A stretch of 64,000 nt of DNA from Meconema thalassinum (GCA_946902985.2 OX336388.2:132620346-132684345); one strand, 5' to 3'; shown: positions 9,434 to 20,054, counted from the stretch's first letter. Made by a program: numbers and translations. Notes: generated by a model from the letters alone, not told the origin.

Positions 9434-9750
9434 AGCCTCCGTGGCTTAGGCGGCAGCACGCCGGCCTCTCACCGCTGGGTCCATGGTTCAAATTCTGGTC
9501 ACTCCATGTGAGATCTGTGCTGGACAAAACGGAGGCAAACAGGTTTTTTCTCCGGGTACTCCGGTTTTCCCTGTCAAAATTTAATTCCAGCAACACTCTC
9601 CACTATCATTTCATTTAATCATTGCCCCAGAGGAGTGGGTCAGGCCTCGGCAGCCGGCACAGTCTATATCCTCGCCGCTAGATGGGGGCTTCATTCATTC
9701 CATTCCTGACCCGGTCGGAGACTGGAAGAAGGCTGTGGATTTTCATTTTC
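9434..9750 (+). mobile_element. SINE family 1, near full length
   Basis: The tRNA-like head has box A (GTGGCTTAGGCGGC) and box B (GGTTCAAATTC). The body includes GTGCTGGACAAA and a 3' part with CCCCAGAGGAGT. Reverse-strand halves of the same element lie at 39591-39735 (3' half) and 41413-41600 (5' half). Confidence 0.85.
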
Positions 9751-10110
9751 AATATATTTATTGAAAATAATAATGAACGAATGAATGAATTCCCCAACCC
9801 ATTTCCAGCCCTGGAGTCTCCACAAACTGGAGAGGGGGGGGGGGGGATTGATTTATTAATCAACAGTGTACTGTCCATAGCCTATATATAAAAGGAATAA
9901 ATTACAATAATCGTACAATACATGCAAAGTAAATAATTTGTTGACTTCTAACATGTCTTAATGTCCAAAATCTGTGTAGGGAGGGTTGATCTGAATAAAT
10001 GAAGATACGTAATAGTAACAATTTAAATGCATTGACAATCTAATATTTAAATATCTATTTCCCACAAAGCCAGCCTATGGATTATCTGTTGGAGCTGCTC
10101 TAAGTACATA
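9751..10110. other. Unassigned sequence with a G-run
   Basis: No gene is seen. A run of G lies around 9834-9846. A ~60-bp stretch near 9798-9862 (CCAGCCCTGG... then CTGGAG) recurs in direct orientation at about 10718-10775, bracketing the Tigger-like element; the two may be edges of an older element. Confidence 0.4.
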
Positions 10111-10648
10111 CAGTAGAGTCTCGATTATCCGACCTAAACAAGACCTGGAGTACGTCGGATCACCGAAAATGTCGGATAATACAGAATGACTTTGAAAAGA
10201 AACTAAAACAAACAGGTAGGCTATACTTTATTACCAAAACAATGCCATGTTTTACAGTACTCTATTTACTGAATTATTAATTTAATTGTACATGCAGTAG
10301 TGAATAAAAACGCTCCAAATGCCCTAAGAAAATAAGCTTGTCAACAATGTCTGCTGGCCTGCTGATTCACGTTTCCTTGCTGCGTGATCTCGCCATCGAC
10401 GAAGAATCAACACCTCCATTGCGCTTGCCTCCGGCCGTTGCTCCACGAACGTTAAATTATCCTTCACTGTGATACATCGTTTTATCCTTTTGTTCTGCAA
10501 TTCCTAGTTCTTCTTCTTCTTCTTCTTCGTCTGTGCTTGCCCACGACTGCAACCTCCACACCGGGTATCCCAGAATTTAGTGTACACCAAACGTGTCGGA
10601 TACTCGGAATGTCGGATAAGCTAAGGTCGGTTGAATGGGACTCTACTG
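10111..10648 (-). mobile_element. Tigger/pogo-like non-autonomous DNA transposon
   Basis: The left end CAGTAGAGTC and right end GACTCTACTG are perfect 10-bp inverted termini, each flanked by the TA target duplication (10109-10110 and 10649-10650). The inner ends both contain GTCGGAT-type motifs. Length is 538 bp against >2 kb for autonomous relatives, so it is an internal deletion derivative that keeps the 3' end of the transposase gene. Confidence 0.88.
10324..10500 (-). pseudogene. C-terminal remnant of a Tigger-like transposase
   Basis: Read on the minus strand, this gives TFVEQRPEASAMEVLILRRW, then RDHAARKRE and a terminal TLLTSLF before a stop at 10324-10326. This matches the usual Tigger/jerky-type end (VEQQ...A, LRRWRD, a final T.F). 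An upstream Glu-rich segment is in another frame, so a small indel lies between them. The DDE catalytic core is deleted. Confidence 0.72.
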
Positions 10649-10775
10649 TACCTTAAAATAACATGAGATAAAACTCGTAACAACTAATATCTAGTAACGA
10701 TACATATTCTTGAGATCCATCTCCAGCCCTGGGACTTCCAAAAGCTGGAGGGAGTGAGATTATCCATTTACCAAC

Positions 10776-10776
<1 letters not shown>

Positions 10777-10826
<50 letters not shown>
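10777..10826. repeat. (AAT)n microsatellite
   Basis: About 16 AAT units are followed immediately by coding sequence of another truncated RTE copy. Confidence 0.93.
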
Positions 10827-10827
<1 letters not shown>

Positions 10828-11062
10828 GCCAACATCACACCCACAGATATCGAAGACCGCAAAACTTTCAGACATAAGATCTACACTTGGGAAGCTGCAT
10901 CAGAAGATAAGCCCAGCAGACCTAGGGGAAAATGGACTGACGAACGTCGAGCTAAACATAGCGACATGATGAAGGAATTCTGGAAGAACAAGAAAAATAA
11001 CAGCAACAGATCATAACTTGTTTTATGTGATCCTGTATGGGTCGAAAAAAACTAACTAACTA
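10825..11062 (+). pseudogene. RTE-like C-terminal fragment
   Basis: The open frame reads DIEDRKTFRHKIYTWEAASE, then RGKWTDERRAKHSDMMKEFW and a stop at 11014-11016. It resembles the last 60 residues of the copy at 458-3896 (FRHKVYKWE). The 3' UTR hairpin pairs GATC (11029-11032) with GGTC (11040-11043). Short AAT repeats follow at 11062-11079. Confidence 0.8.
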
Positions 11063-11080
11063 AATAATAATAATAATAAC

Positions 11081-11240
11081 GGAAGTCTCGGGAGCTTTAT
11101 CAACGTTCTGAAAAGATCAGTGGCACCTTAAACAAAAAGCGATTGAAGTTCTTCGTCATATTCTCAGTGAACAATGACAGGGTCACCGAAAGGATTCTCA
11201 GCCTTGCTCTCTCGATGAAAACCAAGAACGAATGGCTTAG
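11081..11240 (+). pseudogene. RTE-like fragment, left of an E7 insertion
   Basis: The frame from 11089 reads ELYQRSEKISGTLNKKRLKF and then ERILSLALSMKTKNEWLSKI, the RTE tail region. It starts after AAT repeats and is cut at about 11240 by an E7 element. The right piece continues at 11948. Confidence 0.72.
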
Positions 11241-11947
11241 TAAAATAGATGATGAGGATGATGATGATAATTGTTGTTTTAAGGGGCCTAACATCTAGGT
11301 TATCGGCCCGTAATGGTCTGGGTGCTCGTGAAAGATGAGAATGAAACAAATAAAGGATAAGGCAAATAAAAGACAGGAAGAAAAGAAATGCCTTCAACCC
11401 TCGAAAAATGAGGATTGTGGGACTTGGAAGGAAGGAGAGCCATGAAAGGCAGATATGAAAGGGGGATAGGAAAGGGCCCGCCCAAAGGTCAGAGGAAAAA
11501 AGAGGACAAAACGGGCCCAACTCAGGAATCCCTCGGGGTCGCCAACTCCCGTACTCATCAGCCGTGAGCCCTTGAGGGTGTAGCAATATCCAGGGTGCAC
11601 CAGAAGTGGTGGGGATACATGCACCCTGCCTCCTTGAGGGCCTTGAGCAGAAGGCAGGAGACAACATGGAAATAAAAAGAAGGCTGACCCCTCGCAGAAG
11701 GAGGGTATCGGTATCAGGAAAGATGAGACAAGGGCAAATAAAGGAGGGAAACGAAGAGACTCCCTAAGCCTCGGATACCCTAATACCGTCGGGGTCGGAA
11801 GAGAACAAGAGTTGACCAAGGGAGGTCGACAGGGAAAAAGACGGAGAGGAGCCCAGCACAAGTAAGTGGAAGCAATGCCAGACTCAGCTGAGGCCCCGTG
11901 GTCGCCAATCCATGTCCCATTAGATGTGAGCCCCTGGGGGGGGGGGT
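11241..11947 (+). mobile_element. E7 retroposon, copy 1
   Basis: It starts with ATGATG repeats and GATAATTGTTGTTTTAAGGG, and ends in a G-run after AGATGTGAGCCCCTGG. About 707 bp, homologous to 40393-41412 and 46085-46822. The flanks AGTAAAATAG and GAGTAATAG look like a degraded target duplication, and the interrupted RTE protein resumes directly after it. It has no convincing ORF. Type unknown; short target duplications suggest LINE-driven retroposition. Confidence 0.75.
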
Positions 11948-12196
11948 AGAGTAATAGAAAAAGACCTTCAAGAAATTGGCATCATAGAGGATATTATGCT
12001 ACAAGATCGACTCCAGTTCAAAACAGAAATCAACAACCATCATTTTGCTAAATGAAATGACTACCAGGACCAAGAAATCATGGACTGATGAACGAAGGAA
12101 GCTTTTCAGTGACCAGATGATGAGATTTTGGGAAAAGAAAAATACATCGTCATCAGCTAAATAGGTTGTATCGCTCTCCAGAAATGGGCAGTACGA
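11948..12196 (+). pseudogene. RTE-like fragment, right of the E7 insertion
   Basis: IEKDLQEIGIIEDIMLQDR continues the tail interrupted at 11240. After an indel it reads KSWTDERRKLFSDQMMRFWE and stops near 12160. Its 3' UTR does not show the clear hairpin seen in the other copies. AAT repeats follow at about 12199-12210. Confidence 0.7.
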
Positions 12197-12217
12197 TATA
12201 ATAATAATAAAAAAATA

Positions 12218-12880
12218 ACAAAATGGAAATGGCTTACCATTTAACCAAAGACATTTACAAAACACGATCAATGTCCTTCAAGGCCAAACTGAGGCACTAC
12301 GTTACCGTTATTCGCCCGGAGGCGTTATATGCATCAGAATGCCTGGCGATGAATATGAAAGGGCTGGCGGAATAACTCGAAACCAAAGAGAGCAAGATTC
12401 TGAGAAAGATCTTGGGCCCGGTCAAGGAAAGAGGAGAGTATAGAAGACGACACAACGATGAACTTTATCTACATGTGGAGAAAATAACGGACACCATTCG
12501 CAAAAGAAGACTCTCCTTTTATGGCCATTTAACACGAATGAACTCTGGAAGATTGTCCAATCGAATCTGTGCCTACTTTGTGGGAAAGAAAACCAAAGGG
12601 ATCTGGTTTACAGAGGTGGAGAAAGACCTACAAGAACTGGGGATATCACATGAGGACATCTTGGAACGTGACTCTTTCAAGAAGAAACTTGGGGAGATAC
12701 GGAGTTTTCAGCCAAAACCTATATTGAAAACCGGCAAAAGTGGACCGAAGAACGGAAGGAAGCTCTCCGAAGAAGAATGCGCGAATATTGGGCCAATGTG
12801 AAAGAAAGATGGAAAAGGCAGTTGAAATAACGTGGTCCATAGACGACCGAAACGATTATAAAACAAAATAAAAAAATAAG
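12218..12880 (+). pseudogene. RTE-like C-terminal half, disabled
   Basis: Coding begins MEMAYHLTKDIYKTRSMSFK, continues to LYASECLAMNMKGLAE, and meets an in-frame TAA near 12373. It reopens as ESKILRKILGPVKERGEYRR, KKRRLSFYGHLTRM-type tail (RKRRLSFYGHLTRMNSGRLS) and then shifts frame near 12740 before the final MREYW-like end. The 3' UTR hairpin pairs GGTC (12834-12837) with GACC (12845-12848). Confidence 0.8.
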
Positions 12881-12884
12881 AATA

Positions 12885-13330
12885 ATATTTTTTTTACGAG
12901 GGACTGTGGAAAATCTTCAAAAGACACTTGTGAAGGGTCCGCACTCCACAGTAGTCTGGGATTCATACCCACTAAAAACCACCTCCCTTTTCCCACGATA
13001 CGTTCATCACCCCGGAACCGCTCTCGCATTACTTCAGGGTGATGTCGTGCTTACTTAGCCTTTCAGACTTTTTCTTTCTTCATTTCTTCTTAAGGACGTT
13101 CGTACGCTTCCAGATCCCGCTTTTTCTGGCGAAGGACATTCTCCAAATACACTGCTACATGAACCCATGATTGCTGGTTACGTAACATCACAGAAATAAT
13201 ATTATCTGGTGTCATTTCTCCCAATTCAGTTTCCACATATTCTCTCTTATCATCCAATGGCGGCACACGAAGAAGGTGTGAAGTACATCATCGATGTCGT
13301 CACATTATATGCTTGTTGCACCACTCGCTC
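12885..13330 (-). pseudogene. R1-like LINE 3' end, minus strand
   Basis: On the minus strand, about 13085-13330 reads DDIDDVLHTFFVCRHW and then, in shifted frames, MTPDNIISVMLRNQQSW and LRQKKRDLEAYE. This matches the plus-strand fragment at 34470-34830 (DDVYHMLFVCARW, MTPDNIVGITLRNKLSW, LRQKKSDGD). The 3' UTR ends CCCTCGTAAAAA in both, with the poly(A) seen here as T at 12891-12898. Confidence 0.72.
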
Positions 13331-13332
13331 CG

Positions 13333-13392
13333 CCTAATAATAAAAATGATAATAATAATAGACTACTAATAGTAATAGTAATAATAATAATA
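13333..13392. repeat. Imperfect (AAT)n/(TAG)n tract
   Basis: Interrupted AAT-type repeats lead into a degraded RTE copy. Confidence 0.8.
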
Positions 13393-13395
13393 CGT

Positions 13396-14420
13396 TCTTG
13401 AAAAGGTAATACAGAATTGGCGACAGAAGTTAAAAGAAGGACACCTTTACAAACCTTTAAGGATCGGGACAAAGAAAAACGTAGCGGTAATAGATTGCTT
13501 AGCATTCGCTGATGATATAGCCCGATGACAGAAGATTTCGAAAGTGCAACAGAACAGGTCAATATATTGAAGTAGCAAAACAAACAGGATTACAAATTTC
13601 CTTTCAAAAGACAGAAGTAATGTCGAATATCAAGGATGATACAGCACAACTAACACCAAATATGGAACGATAAACCATGTTAATACATTTAAATTTCTTG
13701 GGGAATGGATCGGGCAAAATGGGCTTGACAAGGAAGCCATAGAAGCAAGAATCAAGAAAATGGAAGTCGCCTTCCAAACCACCCGCAACATATAGGCCTA
13801 TAACAAAAAGTGATTTTCTATGGTCACAAAAATTCGTCACTTCAACACTGTCATCAAACCAACACCGCTATATGCATCTGAATGCCTTATCCTATCCGAG
13901 AAATGTTTGCTCGCGAATTTAGAGAAAAAAGAAAGATAGATCCTACACATCATACTTGGCCCGGACTGCAAAAATGGCTTCTATATCTGAAAACCCAGGC
14001 AAGAAATATACTCGAAGATAGAGAATATCACAGAAACAATGCGAAAACGCAGAGATTGCTTCTACGGTCATAGACCTATATGGCAGATGATCGATTCCCG
14101 ATGGACGAAACATATCTTCAGTATCTTTGACTCAAAACCAAAAACGACAATGCCATGATACGTTAACGTCCAGAAAGATTTTAAAGAAATGGGGATACAA
14201 GGAGAAGTTGCACAAGAGCGAAATCTTTATAGAGCAGCCATCAAGACGTTTGGGACTTTCCGGGACGAAAAACGGACAACTGATGCGAAATGGACAGAAG
14301 AACGTCGTGCTAAACACAGTGAGCTCTTGAAGACAATGTGGATCAAGCGAAGAATGAACAAATGCCAGAATGTAAAATGAGGCTTATCGTGGTCCCTAGT
14401 TGGTCGATTAGCGAAATAAT
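13396..14420 (+). pseudogene. RTE-like LINE, degraded RT to 3' end
   Basis: Pieces in several frames: NWRQKLKEG, DCLAFADDIA (motif C), NTFKFLGEWIGQNGLDKEAI, KIRHFNTVIKP, PLYASECL, and a last part WTEERRAKHSELLKTMW ending at a TGA near 14378. Several stops and indels separate them. The 3' UTR hairpin pairs GGTC (14391-14394) with GGTC (14402-14405) using G-U pairs. Same subfamily as the tail at 6836-6972. Confidence 0.78.
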
Positions 14421-14888
14421 TTGAAAGGCGCCTCACAAATTAGTGTCTGTGTGCAAACTCATAGACAATACATTATTTGCGTGCCAATGGAGGAAAAATA
14501 AAAAATTTGATAACGATTTGATTCTCTTCCGCATACAAATTGAAAATATTTCAATTCAATTTACCTTTTAAATTTGAGTTAACGACTTAATTTGCTTTTA
14601 ATTTCACTTTGTGTGTTAATTTATTCTGACAACTTGGCCGGAGGGAATTGAATTTATTTCAACATACAGTGCAATGGAAACTTAACTGATTGCGCTAAAT
14701 GCAAAGGAATCGTTCCACATGTTAACAAATATTTACACACGTGCCGTCCTCATATAGAGTAGGTAGTTTGTAAAAGAACTAAAATAAAATAAACACACCA
14801 GAGCCTCTCTGGGTGTGTTCCGCGGTGCAAGGTAACAAAGATGACTGTTCTCGGTTAACCGCAGTGCAATCCCCCACTCCTTGATTTA
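14421..14888. other. AT-rich unassigned sequence
   Basis: No ORF, tail or repeat match is seen. It ends at the left edge of the duplicated unit. Confidence 0.5.
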
Positions 14889-15636
14889 GGTAGATTTCAT
14901 TAGAAAGCTAACTATTGCAATGGGTCCCATGTTTCGACTTCCGGAAAATTTCGACATATCTTCGCGTTTCACATCCCCCAGACCCCAAAACCACCGTCAG
15001 TTCAAAAGTTTATATATAATTTATGTATATATATATATGTATATATATATATGTATATCAGTTTCTTGTGGACACGATAACTGCCGTAATTTTGCACCAA
15101 TTACTTCGAATTTTTTACAGAAGGTGTATACCTATAAAATCTCGGTCGAGTTCGTTACCGGGCTAAATCGGTCGAAGGGGGTGAAAATGGCGGGCTTTTT
15201 TCGAAAAAGTGAAATTTCGCTATAACTCTCTTAATACGTGCAATATCGAATCCATTCAAAGTTCATAATATGTGTCGGATAAGTGCCAAAAATTTATGTC
15301 AAATAAGTTTTTTGATAGCACCAACCATTGACCAAAGGGGTGGAAAAAAGTGGGTTTTTCGGGAAACATTAATCATATCTCTCTTAATAGGCACAATATC
15401 AAAACCGTACAAAATGGACAATATTCCCCTAATAATTACCTAAAACTTTTGTCTGAAAGAATTTTTGATATGACCCACCATTACGCCAATGGACGAGAAA
15501 AATGATTTCGGAATTATAAGAAAATGCCAAGAGCTATCAGTTGTTGCCATGGCAACACTACTAAATTGATGAGGCATGGGCCATCAGACGTTGCCATGAC
15601 AACGCACTTGCACGAGATCAGATTCAGTATTTCCAT
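14889..15636. repeat. Duplicated unit A, copy 1
   Basis: About 750 bp starting GGTAGATTTCATTAGAAAG, highly similar to 16572-17313. It contains a (TA)-rich patch at about 15014-15058 and internal motifs repeated once (ATAACTCTCTTAATA, ATATCTCTCTTAATA). Function unknown. Confidence 0.85.
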
Positions 15637-15648
15637 CTGATTAAGTGG

Positions 15649-16168
15649 TTGGTTGGTTGGTTCTTAAGTTTAGGGGCTGCGACAACGCGGTCATGTAGCC
15701 CCGTGTACTTTGGGTGTGTGTAGAATCTGTCTGATAACCGGTGTTAATTGTGATGACTGTATTAGTGTGTGTTATCTGTTTGTTAATTTAAGTACTGCAA
15801 CTAACAATTTTTCAGATAGTTCCTACTTTTGCCGCCAAGCGCCACTGTCAACGACTACGAGGCCAAGTTCAGAACTGAGCTACTAGACGCCGCCGCAGTC
15901 GGCTCTTGGCAACGAACATAGAAACCTAAGAGCGTTGTATACATTCTTAACCTATCCAATTTAGCTTCACACAGGTGCAATTAGTGGAAGGATCTTTAAC
16001 ATGCCATAAATCTATGACATGGGACCACCGGCTTTACTTCCCCTCCGAAGGAAGGCATACCGAGGGATATTTAACGCTCTTAAAAAATCCGACGGCTTCG
16101 GCCGGGTTTGAACCCGGTATCTTGGGCATAGAAGCTCAGCATGCTACCGACTACGCCACCGAAGCCGC
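15649..16168 (-). mobile_element. SINE family 2, minus orientation, full length
   Basis: It starts with (GGTT)n, the reverse complement of an (AACC)n tail, and ends with a tRNA-like head near 16080-16168 (box B GGTTTGAACCC, complementary strand). Flanks CTGATTAAGTGG (15637-15648) and CTGACAAAGTGG (16169-16180) are a 10/12 target duplication, and it lies exactly at the border between unit A and the following SINE. Confidence 0.85.
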
Positions 16169-16180
16169 CTGACAAAGTGG

Positions 16181-16570
16181 GAAGCGGCTTCGGTGACGTA
16201 ACTGGTGGCATGCTGAATGTCTATGCCCAATGTCGCGGTTTCAAAGCCGGCCGAAGTCGTCGGATTTTCTAAGAGCACTAGAATCCCTCAGTATGCTTTC
16301 CTTTGGAGGGGAAGTTCCAACGTTCGTTGCGAGTTGATGGTTGGGGTGGCATCTAGTAGCCAAGTTCACAGCTAGGTGTCGTTGACGGTAGTACCTGGTA
16401 GCAACATTAGGAACTACTGCTTGAAATTGACCGTCTGCAGTACTTACATGAATTAAGACTAATACAGCCATTACAATTCACACCGTGTATCAGACAGATT
16501 CTACACTCACCCAAAGTACACGGGGTTAGATGACCGCGTTGTCGCAGCCCCTAAACTGAGGAACCAACCA
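16181..16570 (+). mobile_element. SINE family 2, plus orientation
   Basis: Head GCTTCGGTGACGTAACTGG, a body with CGAAGTCGTCGGATTTT, and the tail GAGGAACCAACCA. With the preceding copy it forms a large inverted repeat. It is the counterpart of 17322-17677 in the tandem duplication. Confidence 0.83.
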
Positions 16571-16571
16571 G

Positions 16572-17313
16572 AGGTAGATTTCATTAGAAAGCTAACTATT
16601 GCAATGGGTACCATGTTTCGACTTCCGGAAAATTTCGACATATCTTCGTGTTTCACATCCCCCAGATCCCAAAACCACCGTCAGTTCAAAAGTTATGTAT
16701 AATTTATGTATGTATATGTATATCAGTTTATTGTGGACACGATAACTGCCGTAATTTTGTACCAATCACTTTGAATTTTTTACCGAATACGTATACCTAT
16801 AAAATCTCGGTCGAGTTCGTTACTGGGCTAAATCGGTCGAAGGGGGGGTGAAAATGGGGGGGGGGGCTTTTTTTTTCGAAAAAGTGAAATATTGCTATAA
16901 CTCTCTTAATATGTGAGATATCGAATCCGTTCAACATTCATACTATGTGTCGGATAAAGCCCAAAAATGTATGTTTGAAGAGTTTTTTTATAGCACCAAC
17001 CATTGACCAAACGGGTGGGAAAAAGTGGGTTTTTCGGGAAACATTAATCATATCTCTCTTAATAGGCACAATATCAAAACCGTACAAAATGGACAATATT
17101 CCCATAATAATTACCTAAAACTTTTGTCTGAAAGAATTTATGATATAACCCACCATTATGCCAAGGGATGAGAAAAATAATTTCGGAACTATAAGAAAAT
17201 GCCAAGACCTATCAATGGTTGCCATGGCAACACTACTAAATTGATGAGGGATGAGCCATCAGACGTTGCCAAGATAACGCACTTGCACGAGATCAGATTC
17301 AGATTTCCATCTA
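16572..17313. repeat. Duplicated unit A, copy 2
   Basis: Direct copy of 14889-15636, with a shorter TA patch and a G-run near 16855-16867. Followed at once by a SINE 2 copy as in unit 1. Confidence 0.85.
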
Positions 17314-17321
17314 AGTGTGAA

Positions 17322-17677
17322 GCGGCTTCGGTGACGTAACTGGTAGCAAGCATGCTGAATGTCTATGCCCAAGGTCGCGAGTTCAAAGTCGGCCGAAGTC
17401 GTCGGATTTTCTAAGAGCGCTAAAAATCCCTCAGTATGCTTTCCTTTGGAGGGGAAGTTCCAACGTTCGTTGCGAGTTGCTGGTTGCGGTGGCATCTAGT
17501 AGCCAAGTTCACAGCTAGGTGTCGTTGACGGTAGTACCTGGTACCAACAATAGGAAATACTGCTTGAAATTGACCGTATGCAGTCCTTACCTGAATTACA
17601 GACTAATACAGCCATCCCTAAGTACACGGGGTTACATGACCGCGTTGTCGCAGCCCCTAAACTGAGCAACCAACCAA
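17322..17677 (+). mobile_element. SINE family 2, plus orientation
   Basis: Head GGCTTCGGTGACGTAACTGG and tail CTGAGCAACCAACCA. It shares internal changes with 16181-16570 (for example GAGGGGAAGTTCCAACGTTC), consistent with having been duplicated together with unit A. Confidence 0.83.
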
Positions 17678-18029
17678 AATCTCTACGGGAGATATAATTT
17701 TGCATGAATAAGTAACAGACCGTTACATAGTATCACATCAGTGTCGAAACCTTGCATAAGGACAGTGTGACCACAAGTATAAAAATGGACCCCAAATGAC
17801 AAGAAGGTTACCGTTCCCATAAGACAATAAAATGTTTAAAATAAGCATAAAATGACGAAAAACAAAGTTAATTAAGCTCCAATTATAAAATACCTTCTCG
17901 CATTAAATGAGGTCTGATCCTTCTACGAAAATCTGCATATTCTGCCTATTTTCGCCTATCCACAAGTTTGTCCGGTGAAATCTACCTCCGCCTTCCGGCG
18001 TGCCGAGAGGACTTTTTTATTAGTAATAG
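17678..18029. other. Unassigned AT-rich sequence
   Basis: No ORF or repeat match is seen between the SINE tail and the minisatellite. Confidence 0.5.
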
Positions 18030-18590
18030 TGCTGCCTCTCTCTTTCCCTACGCATATCTCCCTCTTTCCCTACGCATATCTCTCTCTTTCCCTACAATTA
18101 TCTCCTCCTTTCTCACCTTCCCCGCTGTCTCCCCCTCCCTCAACTTCCCCGCTGTCTCCCGCTCCCTCAACTTCCCCGCTGTCTCCCTATTTCCCTACGC
18201 TCGTTTCCCCCTTCCTCACCTTCCATACTGTCTCCCCCTTTCCCTACGCTCGTTTCCCCCTTCCTCACCTTCCCCGCTGTCTCCCTCTTTCCTTACGCTT
18301 GTCTCCCCCTTCCTCACCTTCCCCGCTGTCACCCTCTTTCCTTACGCTTGTCTCCCCCTTCCTCACCTTCCCCGTGTCTACCCTATTTCCCTATGCTCGT
18401 TTCCCCCTTCCTCACCTTCCCCGCTGTCTCCCTCTTTCCCTACGCTTGTCTCCCCCTTCCTCACCTTCTCCGCTGTCTCCCTCTTTCCCTACACTTGACT
18501 CCCCCCTCCTCTTCTTCCCCGCGCCTCTCACTGTCCCAACGCTTGTCTCCCGCTTCCTCATCTTCCAAGCGTCTCCCCTGTTTAGGAACG
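18030..18590. repeat. 49-bp CT-rich minisatellite, array 1
   Basis: About 11 units of a pyrimidine-rich sequence with core CCCCGCTGTCTCCCTCTTTC and TACGCTTGTCTCCCCC. Since 49 is not a multiple of 3, the array stays open in several frames and yields spurious Pro/Ser-rich peptides. Confidence 0.9.
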
Positions 18591-18955
18591 AGTACTGAAA
18601 CTGCGACAGGCCTCGCCTTGCCGTTGTAGTGAGTCCCGTTTTTTCCACTGGTCGTGAGGGGTGTGCTTGCTACCTGCCTCACCCCGCTCCCCAAGTACCG
18701 TACATTCTTTCGACAGTGCCACTATTGTGCTCAAGCAAGTCACCACGGGGTGAAGGTGCTGCAGACCTGCTGCTATGCAATCTCGGAAAACTATATCGAA
18801 CGTGTGACAGTGTATTAATTGTATCAACATGTATTGTATATAACTGTGTAATATAACTAGTTAAATGTTCCACAGAAGTCCAGTGATTTGAAATCCCAGC
18901 ACTATAAATTACAGTCCACCAGAGTATATTCTTCACATTTTTTATCAAACTTTCT
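18591..18955. other. Spacer between minisatellite arrays
   Basis: Non-repetitive sequence; short frames exist on both strands but none has a recognisable domain. It is bounded on both sides by the same minisatellite. Confidence 0.5.
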
Positions 18956-19362
18956 TCATCCCCCATTCCTTACGCTTGTCTCCCCCCTCCTCATCTTCCC
19001 CGCGTCTCCCTCTTTCCCTACGTTTGTCTCACCCCTCATCATCTTCCCCACTGTCTCCCTCTTTCTCGACGCTTGTGTCCCCCCTCCTCATCTCACCCCG
19101 TCTCCCTCTATCCCTACGTTTGTCTCACCCCTCATCATCTTCCCCACTGTCTCCCTCTTTCTCGACGCTTGTGTCCCCCCTCCTCATCTCACCCCGTCTC
19201 CCTCTTTCCCTACGCATATCTCCCCTTTCCTCACCTTCCCCACTCTCTCCCTCTTTCCCTATACTTGTTTCCCCCTCCTCACCTTCCATACTGTCTCCCT
19301 CTTTCCCTTCACTTATCTCCCCCTTCCTCTCCTTCCCCACTGTCTCCCTCTTTCCCTAGCTT
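18956..19362. repeat. 49-bp CT-rich minisatellite, array 2
   Basis: About 8 units of the same repeat in the same orientation, with variants such as CATCTTCCCC in place of CACCTTCCCC. Confidence 0.88.
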
Positions 19363-20041
19363 TGTTTATAATGGCAAACCAATAAACACCATATAAAAAG
19401 AAATGTTTTATGGTGTACTTGCAGCCCGTCCCGGCTTCGCCCGGTATCTTTAACGGTTTAGCCAGCGCAAACTTAAACGGCGCACGGACGGCAGGTCCCA
19501 GATGCAATTCAGAAAAGCCGAGGTGAACAGCGAAACTCCAAACACATGTACTCTTTTAACTCGAAATGACTCTATAATTTGATGCTGGTCGGAGCTGGGT
19601 TGATAGGCTCGCTCCGAAGCTAGTAATTTAATTTTTCACTGAATGGAGATTGTTGGAAGAAATGAAAACGTAAAAACACTTATTGTGGGCGAAGTATTTA
19701 AGATAGAGATATGCTGTCTTGGAACTATTTTGTAGAACTTTTCATGCTGAACAATTCTTACACTCCTAGTACATAGATATTTTAACGGTTTACCCAGCAT
19801 AAGCTTAAAAGGAGCAAGGACGGCAGGTTTTTCTTCGACTCGATTCACTGAAATCGTTACTGCTCGGCTTCCTTTGGTCATAAATGAATGTTTTTCTACA
19901 GAAACCTTCCTCATGAAATCCTTTACAGAATGGTGAACACCGCATGAAAAATCCATCGAGTGGTTCTCGAGATTACCCGTGACATCCAAGAATCGGGGGC
20001 TTTGTTTTATACTACGTAGAGATTCGATAAAGAGCCTTTAA
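19363..20041. repeat. Dispersed repeat with CCCGGCTTCGCCCGG hairpin, two fragments
   Basis: 19424-19520 and 19755-19870 share AACGGTTTA.CCAGC and GGACGGCAGGT, as does 34204-34320. The first and third copies begin with a GC-rich hairpin around CCCGGCTTCGCCCGG, which resembles Helitron 3' ends read on the minus strand. The remainder of the interval shows no gene. Confidence 0.5.
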
Positions 20042-20054
20042 TTGGGCTAACTCT

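Noticed and set aside
17968..19396. Several long Pro/Ser/Leu-rich frames on both strands
   Set aside because: The 49-bp repeat is not a multiple of three and lacks stops, so all frames stay open; this is a repeat artefact.
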